NCBI GenBank assembly: GCA_964354375.1
Contig: CAYGZQ010000119.1
Span: 1-5,444 of the forward strand
Direction: 5' to 3'
Length of the DNA: 5,444 nucleotides
Source of the DNA: CAYGZQ01 sp964354375 [NCBI: uncultured Planctomycetota bacterium]
Lineage (GTDB): Bacteria > JAJVIF01 > JAPKYR01
The notes beneath the pieces were generated by a model that was given only the letters and a program-made list of their open reading frames with translations, had not been told where the DNA came from and searched no databases. Positions 1 to 5,444 of the stretch are shown piece by piece (the stretch's first letter is position 1; each line of letters begins with the position of its first letter). The position numbers were made by a program, and so were the translations under genes.

Positions 1-4
1 GCAC

Positions 5-3000
5 TCACCAGCAGCCGTCGGGCATGTACTTGACCAGGAACGGGTCATAGCCGCCGTTTGAGTCGAGGATGCAAGATTCCTCGTAGCAGGGACTGTCGAC
101 CGGGGCGAACTCTACGCCGGTATCATAGAACGCGCCACATACATACAGCCTGCCGTTATCGGAAATGCTCAGCCCGTACCCCTGGTCTGGATCCGGGCTG
201 CCCCAGGTTTGAGCGGTCACATAGCTCCCTGCGGGATCAAACAAGCACCAGAAGATATCAAAGGAGCCATTCGAACTTCGCAGGTCAGACCCTGCCCCGG
301 CGTCGAAATCGACATTCGAACCTCGAAAATAGCCGGTCACATACACATTGCCCAGTCCATCACCGGCCACGTCGTAACCATCATCTATTGAGTCGCTGCC
401 CCAGGTCACGGTCCACTGATGCGAAAACGATGAGTCGAACTTGCTCACGAAGATGTCATCGGAGCCATTCGAGGAGTGTAGATCGGTATCGCCGCCCGGA
501 TCAAAGTCAACATCGGTCCCATTGAATGAGCCTGTCACGAGTATGTTTCCGAGCCCGTCGATATCCATGCCATACGCATTATCCGAGTACGGTCCCCCCC
601 ATGTGAGCACGCCCTGGAAGTCGTTGAACTTGTTGAACCAGCTGATGAACATGTCGGTTTGCCCGTTCGAACTGGCGAGGGTGGAATCGAGAGGATCGGG
701 ATCGAAATCGACATCCACGCTCGAGAAATCGCCGAAAACGATGGCTCGATCGCTGGAGTCGATCGCCACGGACCAACAGTAATCCACCGACAATTCTCCC
801 CAGGTGCCGGCCCAGGAGTACGTTCCGGAATCGCTGAACCTGGTCAGAAAAGCGTCCAAAGACCCATTAGAGCTATGCAGGTCGGTGCCGACTGGATCCG
901 GATCGAAATCGACGTCTGGTCCCGTGAAGCACCCTGCGACATACACGCTGCCCGAACCGGTCAGGGCAACACCCATGCCTTGATCGGTGTCGCTTCCGCC
1001 CCATGTCACAGCCCAGATAAAGGTGCCTGAGGAGTCGAACTTGCAGAGAAAGGCGTCCTTTGCCCCGTTTGAGCTGTGAAGATCTGTCCCGGCTCCCGGG
1101 TCGAAATCGATATCCGTGCCCTCGAAAATGCCGGCAAGGTAGACATAGTCGGGATCACCCTCCTCCACGGCGATGCCGCTGCCGGTGGTGTAGCCCACGC
1201 CGCCCCAGGTCCGTTTCCACAACAGTTCCCCATTGACGCTATACAAGCACAGGAAAACAGCAAAATCCGTGCCGGAGACAGCCTGCACACCTGTGACATA
1301 GACATTGCCGTCGGCATCGGCCACGGTTGCATGCGCTTCGTCGTCCAGATTACTCCCCCAGGTCCTGGCCCAGCCGCCCTCCTCCATGCTGAAATAATCA
1401 TCCGAGACATCATAGATACTCGGATTTAACGTTGAACCTATTTTTACTCTTACACTATCGGACTGATCGACCGGGATGTTCTCCCACTCGTAGCTGTAAT
1501 CGTTCGGCTCGCCAGTGGCTATTGTGTGGATGTCCGACTCGAAATCGTCCTTCGAGTACCAGATGTTCACCGTGCCCGTCACTTCATACGAGTCCCACGT
1601 GATCTCGTGCGACTGCCCGAAACCCCATACTTCGCCGCCGTTCGGGACAAGGACCTCGATGTACGGCTCGGGCTCCACGATGCTGAAATCGCCGTCCGAC
1701 GCGTCGGACATCTCCGGCGCAGCGCAATGGACCCGCACGCGGACCGTGTCGGAGAGGTCCCACGGAATATCTTCCCAGAGAAAACTGCCGTCGTTCGGCG
1801 TATCGACCGCAATACTGTGGACATCCGCCGCAAAGTTGTCCTTTGAGTAGTCGATTGTCACAAGGCCGGATGTCTCGGATGATTTCCAGGTGATCTCCTC
1901 GTTGGTGCCTGCAACGAACACCTCCCCCCCGTTCGGGCAGGTGACCACCAGCCATGTTCCCGTGACGGCGAAATCGGCGTCGGATACGTCGTAAATCGCG
2001 GAGTTGTCCACATCCTTTATCTTGATGCGATCTTGTGCTCCAAATGCCTGATACGGTATCGGATTCCAGGTGAAAACCCCGTCGTTCGGAGTGGAGGCGG
2101 CCACGAGGTATGTGAAGTTCGCTCCGGAGTTGAGCGACAGGCCGATCGCCACGTTCTGGATGTCCGGGTGCGCATCCCATGTGATCTCCTGAGAACTGCC
2201 CACTTCCCATTCCTCGCCGCCGTTCGGACTTGTTACTTGGATCCACAAAGGCTCCTCATTCGAGACGGTGAGGGGGTAGCGGAAGCAGGCGGCCACCTTG
2301 TCGCCGTCCGCTGAGTTCGGGACTCCGAGCGGGTTTGTGTAATCGGAGTTGGTGTCCTCGACTACGACCCACATCTCGTTGCCCTCGGTCCCCGTGACAT
2401 TATCTGCCGGGATCTCAACGTGGTATGTCGACCAGTTCTCTGATCCGCCCGTGGGGGTCATCTCCGTCGCATCAAGCTGGCAGGGGGCAGTGAGAACCGT
2501 CGACTCGATGTAAATCCCGTAATCGTCCATGACGCTGCCGGTGAGCTCGGCGTCCCAGTCGAAAACGGTGATGTCGAGGACCAGGTCCCCGCCGTTGTTC
2601 GAGTCATCCACGTACCAGACATTGCTGTTGTTCTCGACCGTGACTCCCACGGCTTCCGGAGCGTGCGACGGATGGAACTCCGGCAAGGTGCCGGACCAAT
2701 TTGCCACGACAGCATAGTTGTATTTGACTCCCGGCAGCGGAATCGGGAACCGGATGACGTAGTTACGAGTGTTCGAGGTGCCCGCCAGAAAGTAGCCGAC
2801 GTTCAGGCTCTTGGAAATCAGGTAGCCCCAGAGATCGTCCGTGGCGCCCAATCCTTCCCCGAAGTACTTGTACGGACTCAGTGTTGCGCTTCCGGTGTAG
2901 TCTTTTGATGCCAACTTGCCGGGGATGTAGCCGAATATCGTCGGGACAAGGAACTCGGTCGGATTGAACCAGCGGGAGTACCCGTCCGCGTTCAGGAGCA

Positions 3001-3475
3001 TCTGGTCCGTGCCATCGACTGGATAGATCAGATCGGCAATGCAGGCCAGATTGGCGGACCCGTTACCGATGAAGATGCCCCTGACGTCGTAGCCATCGTA
3101 CGCATTATCGCTGAGCGGATGCTTGATCGTGATGTCCATATCGATGTCGATGTAGCCGGTTCCGGGGGAGGTCCCGTTGAACTTCACCTGCAGACCTGCC
3201 GGATCGTTGTTCAGGAACTTCACTACGTTGGCGGAGAACCCGACGGATCGATTCGGGACCGCCTCGATTTTCCCGTTCTGGATGTCGACGAAAAAATCAT
3301 AGTAGCCCCATAGAACGGCTCCGTCCTGTGCGGCGCGATCCGTCTTTGCCGTCAGTCCGGGGTCCGGTCCCTGCTTCCCTCCCGGGGAAACGGCGTTATC
3401 ATTGCTGCCTGCGCAGCCCACTGAAAGAATGGCAACCAGCAAGGCTGCCGCCGAGGATGCTAACCATCTGTTCAT
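5..3475 (-). CDS. Surface lipoprotein with three Kre9/KNH-like Ig domains and a seven-unit SBBP-type beta-propeller
   Basis: This encodes a 1156-residue protein, complete in the window and ending in TGA at 5-7. The ATG at 3475 is chosen because GGAGGG sits 5 nt upstream and a signal peptide follows at once. An in-frame ATG at 3499 has no such site and overlaps a -10 box. Residues 1-20 form a lipoprotein signal with Cys21 as the lipidated residue. The box SVGC is slightly off consensus, with Ser at -3. Residues about 45-404 are an unassigned beta-rich region (LWGYYDF, GYDVRGIFIG, WYVDDSNNGGDL). Ig-like domains lie at about 411-505, 508-600 and 605-698, each opening with PNGGE and W. Residues about 701-1156 form seven repeats starting (T)WG at 705, 756, 824, 891, 958, 1024 and 1090. 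Ala at +2 suggests outer-membrane sorting if the cell is diderm. By family analogy the role is structural, adhesive or ligand-binding at the surface. No catalytic motif is seen. Domain calls come from pattern recognition; the biological function is unknown. Confidence 0.9.
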   Translation of the reverse strand: MNRWLASSAAALLVAILSVGCAGSNDNAVSPGGKQGPDPGLTAKTDRAAQDGAVLWGYYDFFVDIQNGKIEAVPNRSVGFSANVVKFLNNDPAGLQVKFNGTSPGTGYIDIDMDITIKHPLSDNAYDGYDVRGIFIGNGSANLACIADLIYPVDGTDQMLLNADGYSRWFNPTEFLVPTIFGYIPGKLASKDYTGSATLSPYKYFGEGLGATDDLWGYLISKSLNVGYFLAGTSNTRNYVIRFPIPLPGVKYNYAVVANWSGTLPEFHPSHAPEAVGVTVENNSNVWYVDDSNNGGDLVLDITVFDWDAELTGSVMDDYGIYIESTVLTAPCQLDATEMTPTGGSENWSTYHVEIPADNVTGTEGNEMWVVVEDTNSDYTNPLGVPNSADGDKVAACFRYPLTVSNEEPLWIQVTSPNGGEEWEVGSSQEITWDAHPDIQNVAIGLSLNSGANFTYLVAASTPNDGVFTWNPIPYQAFGAQDRIKIKDVDNSAIYDVSDADFAVTGTWLVVTCPNGGEVFVAGTNEEITWKSSETSGLVTIDYSKDNFAADVHSIAVDTPNDGSFLWEDIPWDLSDTVRVRVHCAAPEMSDASDGDFSIVEPEPYIEVLVPNGGEVWGFGQSHEITWDSYEVTGTVNIWYSKDDFESDIHTIATGEPNDYSYEWENIPVDQSDSVRVKIGSTLNPSIYDVSDDYFSMEEGGWARTWGSNLDDEAHATVADADGNVYVTGVQAVSGTDFAVFLCLYSVNGELLWKRTWGGVGYTTGSGIAVEEGDPDYVYLAGIFEGTDIDFDPGAGTDLHSSNGAKDAFLCKFDSSGTFIWAVTWGGSDTDQGMGVALTGSGSVYVAGCFTGPDVDFDPDPVGTDLHSSNGSLDAFLTRFSDSGTYSWAGTWGELSVDYCWSVAIDSSDRAIVFGDFSSVDVDFDPDPLDSTLASSNGQTDMFISWFNKFNDFQGVLTWGGPYSDNAYGMDIDGLGNILVTGSFNGTDVDFDPGGDTDLHSSNGSDDIFVSKFDSSFSHQWTVTWGSDSIDDGYDVAGDGLGNVYVTGYFRGSNVDFDAGAGSDLRSSNGSFDIFWCLFDPAGSYVTAQTWGSPDPDQGYGLSISDNGRLYVCGAFYDTGVEFAPVDSPCYEESCILDSNGGYDPFLVKYMPDGCW
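8..1363 (-). repeat. Seven in-frame propeller repeats of the complete gene (unit about 198 bp)
   Basis: Units start at the TWG codons whose upper coordinates are 1363, 1210, 1006, 805, 604, 406 and 208. Lengths are 51, 68, 67, 67, 66, 66 and 67 residues. The typical unit reads TWGG...D...GVAxDxxGNVYVTGxFxGTDVDFDPG..TDLHSSNG..D.FL.KFDSSG..xW in consensus form. The codons for the VDFDP core give a DNA word close to TCGAAATCGA on the + strand at 303, 501, 702, 903 and 1101, spaced 198-201 bp; the last unit has the variant VEFAP. The pattern fits SBBP-type blades, and seven units match a closed seven-bladed propeller. Confidence 0.82.
1382..2245 (-). repeat. Three tandem Kre9/KNH-like Ig domains in the complete gene
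   Basis: The domains lie at 1961-2245, 1676-1954 and 1382-1663 (N- to C-terminal order). Each opens with a strand ending PNGGE, has an aromatic and Gly, then EITW, a ySkD/Sl..G strand, PND, an aromatic, W, IP, and ends with DxSDxxF before the next domain. This is the pattern of the Ig-like domain annotated as Kre9/KNH in many bacterial surface proteins. The domains probably act as spacers that carry the propeller away from the membrane; that role is inferred. Confidence 0.75.
1970..2132 (-). repeat. Near-identical duplicated segment, copy 1 (first Ig domain of the complete gene)
   Basis: Aligned base by base with 5282-5444 (offset 3312, no gaps) it differs at 15 of 163 positions, about 91% identity. 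The stretch 2078-2132 is exactly identical to 5390-5444 (55 nt). In protein terms 48 of about 56 residues match. Confidence 0.9.
3413..3475 (-). other. Lipoprotein (type II) signal peptide
   Basis: The first 21 codons after the chosen start give a short N-region containing Arg3, a hydrophobic core (AAALLVAIL) and then SVGC, with Cys21 as the predicted lipidation site. The residues after it (AGSNDNAVSPGG) form a flexible Ser/Gly/Pro-rich tether. The match to the usual [LVI][ASTVI][GAS]C box is imperfect because Ser is at -3, with Leu at -4. Cleavage as an ordinary type I signal peptide remains possible. Confidence 0.75.
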
Positions 3476-3480
3476 GTCGG

Positions 3481-3486
3481 CCCTCC
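3481..3486 (-). promoter_or_regulatory. Shine-Dalgarno site that fixes the start of the complete gene
   Basis: On the minus strand GGAGGG is followed by five bases and then ATG at 3475. This is a near-perfect anti-16S match at standard spacing. It decides for this ATG over the in-frame ATG 24 nt further upstream, which has no purine-rich site in front of it. Confidence 0.85.
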
Positions 3487-3497
3487 AAAAAATTTCC

Positions 3498-3527
3498 ATT
3501 ATACAGCAGAATAGACTGATGACTCAC
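3498..3527 (-). promoter_or_regulatory. Candidate sigma70-type promoter for the complete gene
   Basis: A perfect TATAAT lies at 3498-3503 on the minus strand, in the only AT-rich stretch before the gene. The best -35 candidate is GTGAGT at 3522-3527, with an 18-bp spacer and only 3 of 6 matches to TTGACA (the TGA core). Transcription would start near 3489-3493, giving a leader of roughly 15 nt that just contains the Shine-Dalgarno site. The upstream in-frame ATG (3497-3499) overlaps the -10 box and would not be in the transcript. The weak -35 is the main doubt; the gene may also be read through from the paralogue. Confidence 0.5.
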
Positions 3528-3616
3528 ACGCCGGAGTGGCAGCGCTGAGTTTGCACAACCGCTGCAAGATAAATTTACCGTGGTCCGGAATCCGGAACAC
3601 GGGTCGCCCACTGCAA

Positions 3617-5444
3617 TTACCAGCAGCCGTCGGGCATGTACTTGACGAGGAACGAGTCAAAGTCGCCAGTGGCGCTATGGGCATCCGAATCGTCGAAGCA
3701 CGGCGCGTCGACTGGAGCGAATTCCACGTCCACGTTCGCGAAACTGCCGGCGCACAGACTGCGAGATCCCAAAACGCTGACACTCCATGCCTCATCCGAA
3801 CCGGCTCCGCCCCATGTCTGCGCCATAGCGTAGTTGCCGAGGGGATCGAACCTGCTCCAGTAAGCGTCGTGCTCGCCGTTTGAGGTGCTCTGGTCAATCC
3901 CGGGCCCGGGATCGAAATCGATGGAATCCGAGTAGTACCCGCTTACAAAGGCGTTTCCGGATGCGTCAGCGGCCACCGCATTGCATACGTCTCCGTACTG
4001 CCCCCCCCATGTGCGCGCCCATTGAAAGGAGAGAGACGAATTGAACTTGCTGAGAAATGCGTCCCCCTCGCCGGCCGAGGAATGGGGATCGGATCCGGGA
4101 CCGGTATCGAAATCAACGTCCGCGCTCGAGAACGAGCCTGCCGCGAAAACGTTCCCGAGCCCGTCGACCGCAACACATTCACCCGAGTCGTTATCAGATC
4201 CACCCCAGGTATGACATCCCGTAAAGGTCTGGCTGTCGAACCAGCTCAGGAATACATCGGCTCCTCCATTCGAGAACACGTAATACTCGTCAAGGGCGTC
4301 TGGATCGAAATCCACGGCCACGGAGATGAACATGCCGGTCACGAACACTCTTCCGGCATTGCCGACAGCGACCCCGCTCGCGAAGTCCCAATCGTCTCCG
4401 CCCCACGTGCCTGTCCATGCGTGGACCCCTGAAGTGTTGAACTGGCTCAGGAACGCATCGTCCATACCGTTGGAGCTGTGCAGATCGGTCCCGGATTGAC
4501 TGGGATTGAAGTCCACGTTTGTCCCGCAGAATGCACCCGCCACATAGAGATCAGGAGACGCGACCGCAACCGCCGTAGCTGCGTTCTCGCCGCTGGGATC
4601 GGAGCCACCCCAGTTGTATCCCCATGAATAGGTCCCTGACGAATCGTACTTGCAGACGAAAGCATCGCCGGAGTCACTCGCTGAATGCAGATCGGTCCCT
4701 GGACCCGGGTCGAAATCCACGTCGGTCCCAACGAATTTGCCCACAACATAAATGAACCCGTCATCATCGACCGTCATACCGGTGACCGAGGCCCCGCCCG
4801 GACTTCCCCAGTTCCTTTCCCACACCAGTTGTCCCGCAAGATCGAACTTCCGGACAAACGCCTGAATCTCCGAGTAGGATGGCCCGCCGTAGCCTCCAAC
4901 ATAGATGTTGTCGTCGGCATCGACGGCTACCGACATTGCCAAATCGACGGTCCCCGCGTCCCACGTCTGAACCCAGCCGCCGTCCGTCAAGACGAAGTCG
5001 TTATCGGAAACGTCGAATATGCCGGGATCATCCGTTGATTCAATTTTGACGCGCACAGTGTTCGAGGGATCATTGGGGATATCATTCCACATGAAACTGC
5101 CGTCATTAGGCTCATCCAGAGCTATGTCATGAACATCGGAAGTGAAATTGTCTTTTGAATACAGGATGTCCACATTGCCTGTTACGGCGTACGACCCCCA
5201 GTCGATTTCCTCGTCATGCCCGGCCCTCCATTCCTCGCCGCCGTTGGGGCTCAGAACGGTGATCGAGGGCTGCACGATTGTGAAATCAGCGTCGGATACG
5301 TCGTAGACTGCGGAATTGTCCACATCCTTTATCTTGATGCGGTCGTGCGCTCCATACGCGTCATACGGTATCGGATCCCAGGTGAAAGACCCGTCGTTCG
5401 GAGTGGAGGCGGCCACGAGGTATGTGAAGTTCGCTCCGGAGTTG
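3617..5444 (-). CDS. Paralogous Ig-like/beta-propeller surface protein, 5' end truncated by the window edge
   Basis: The reading frame is open to the right edge, so the N-terminus is missing; 608 complete codons are visible, ending in TAA at 3617-3619. A GTG at 5414-5416 could be taken as a start, but it is an internal Val: the nine codons before it match the inside of the downstream gene's first Ig-like domain. Counting from the first whole codon, residues 1-57 are the end of one Ig-like domain, about 60-153 a second, and about 156-608 seven repeats starting with T or N plus W at 160, 211, 277, 346, 412, 478 and 543. It is clearly a paralogue of the downstream gene, with the same blade lengths and the same C-terminal KYMPDGCW. 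Between the shared Ig domain and the propeller it has one Ig-like domain where the downstream gene has two. A secreted or lipid-anchored N-terminus is likely by analogy but not visible. Function is unknown, probably surface binding or scaffolding. Confidence 0.88.
   Translation of the reverse strand, partial: NSGANFTYLVAASTPNDGSFTWDPIPYDAYGAHDRIKIKDVDNSAVYDVSDADFTIVQPSITVLSPNGGEEWRAGHDEEIDWGSYAVTGNVDILYSKDNFTSDVHDIALDEPNDGSFMWNDIPNDPSNTVRVKIESTDDPGIFDVSDNDFVLTDGGWVQTWDAGTVDLAMSVAVDADDNIYVGGYGGPSYSEIQAFVRKFDLAGQLVWERNWGSPGGASVTGMTVDDDGFIYVVGKFVGTDVDFDPGPGTDLHSASDSGDAFVCKYDSSGTYSWGYNWGGSDPSGENAATAVAVASPDLYVAGAFCGTNVDFNPSQSGTDLHSSNGMDDAFLSQFNTSGVHAWTGTWGGDDWDFASGVAVGNAGRVFVTGMFISVAVDFDPDALDEYYVFSNGGADVFLSWFDSQTFTGCHTWGGSDNDSGECVAVDGLGNVFAAGSFSSADVDFDTGPGSDPHSSAGEGDAFLSKFNSSLSFQWARTWGGQYGDVCNAVAADASGNAFVSGYYSDSIDFDPGPGIDQSTSNGEHDAYWSRFDPLGNYAMAQTWGGAGSDEAWSVSVLGSRSLCAGSFANVDVEFAPVDAPCFDDSDAHSATGDFDSFLVKYMPDGCW
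3620..4966 (-). repeat. Seven in-frame propeller repeats of the truncated paralogue
   Basis: Units start at T/N-W codons with upper coordinates 4966, 4813, 4615, 4408, 4210, 4012 and 3817. Lengths are 51, 66, 69, 66, 66, 65 and 66 residues. The VDFDP core DNA word recurs at about 3912, 4107, 4305, 4506 and 4710, spaced 195-204 bp. The first unit is short and lacks the Asp-rich segment; the last carries VEFAP, exactly as in the neighbouring gene. Confidence 0.82.
4985..5444 (-). repeat. Two tandem Kre9/KNH-like Ig domains in the paralogue, the first incomplete
   Basis: The partial domain (5273-5444) retains its C-terminal half through DVSDADF and matches the first Ig domain of the other gene. 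The complete domain (4985-5266) shows PNGGEEW, EIDW, YSKDNF, PNDGSF, W, IP, VRVKI and DVSDNDF, then leads directly into the propeller at GGW. More Ig domains may lie beyond the window edge. Confidence 0.72.
5282..5444 (-). repeat. Near-identical duplicated segment, copy 2 (partial Ig domain of the paralogue)
   Basis: This is the partner of 1970-2132. The exact 55-nt match occupies the last 55 bases of the window, so the true extent of the repeat to the right cannot be seen. Confidence 0.9.

Larger units (their letters stand above)
3476..3616. other. 141-bp intergenic spacer between the two paralogues
   Basis: Besides the promoter and ribosome binding site it contains a weak inverted repeat (GCAGCG 3539-3544 with CGCTGC 3560-3565, 15-nt loop), a small TCCGG/CCGGA stem with a 3-nt loop at 3584-3596, and the 8-bp palindromes CAGCGCTG (3540-3547) and TAAATTTA (3570-3577). 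None is followed by a T-run on the minus strand, so no intrinsic terminator can be called after the upstream gene. Co-transcription of the two genes therefore stays possible. Confidence 0.6.

Noticed and set aside
58-1030. Several plus-strand open frames (for example 58-525, 441-782, 659-1030)
   Set aside because: They are antisense shadows of the propeller repeats: rich in Arg/Ser/His, no ribosome binding sites, no family features, and they overlap a coding frame with strong domain evidence.
105-1110. Regularly spaced TCGAAATCGA-like words as a CRISPR array or regulatory iterons
   Set aside because: The spacing of about 198 bp equals the length of the coding repeat, and the words are the codons of the VDFDP motif.
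1584-2246. Minus-strand open frame of 220 codons overlapping the Ig domains in another frame
   Set aside because: Arg/Gly-rich composition without any recognisable pattern; it is an out-of-frame shadow of the Ig-like domains.
3476-3499. Longer start of the complete gene at the ATG 3497-3499
   Set aside because: It adds eight residues before a textbook signal peptide, has no ribosome binding site, and overlaps the TATAAT box; the ATG at 3475 has GGAGGG at ideal spacing.
3539-3596. Inverted repeats in the spacer as an intrinsic terminator
   Set aside because: Stems are short (5-6 bp), one has a 15-nt loop, and no T-run follows on the minus strand.
5414-5416. GTG as the start codon of the truncated paralogue
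   Set aside because: It encodes Val inside an Ig-like domain; the frame stays open to the window edge and the nine preceding codons match the same domain in the other gene.

Overview
The window holds two large, similar coding regions on the minus strand and almost nothing else. They are transcribed right to left. A truncated upstream gene enters from the right edge (5444 down to 3617) and a complete downstream gene follows (3475 down to 5). A 141-bp spacer lies between them. Both encode exported-type repeat proteins: tandem immunoglobulin-like domains with the PNGGE...W...ITW pattern (Kre9/KNH-like), followed by a C-terminal repeat region of seven units resembling SBBP-type beta-propeller blades. 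The complete gene also has a lipoprotein-type signal peptide and a roughly 350-residue N-terminal region that I cannot assign to a family.

Layout on the + strand: 5-3475 is the complete lipoprotein gene, with propeller 8-1363, Ig-like domains 1382-2245, unassigned N-terminal region about 2264-3343 and signal peptide 3413-3475. The spacer 3476-3616 carries a strong ribosome binding site and a perfect -10 box. The 3' part of a paralogue fills 3617-5444, with propeller 3620-4966 and Ig-like domains 4985-5444. Its 5' end lies outside the window.

The two genes are a tandem duplicate pair. Their propellers share the same unusual layout: one short blade of 51 residues, then six of 65-69 residues, ending on the same KYMPDGCW tail. 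Blade-specific quirks match position by position. The Ig-like part differs: at least one of the three domains of the complete gene is absent from the paralogue. One shared Ig-like domain is about 91% identical in DNA between the genes, including an exact 55-nt match that runs into the right edge of the window.

Organism: a bacterium with moderately high GC (about 55-62% in the lines I counted), consensus Shine-Dalgarno use and lipoprotein export. Large Ig-plus-propeller surface lipoproteins of this style are typical of environmental diderm or candidate-phylum lineages, but nothing here fixes the taxon. The likely joint role is display of cell-surface or secreted scaffold, adhesion or ligand-binding proteins. 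No enzymatic motif, mobile element, RNA gene or CRISPR array was seen, and I found no convincing new multi-gene system.
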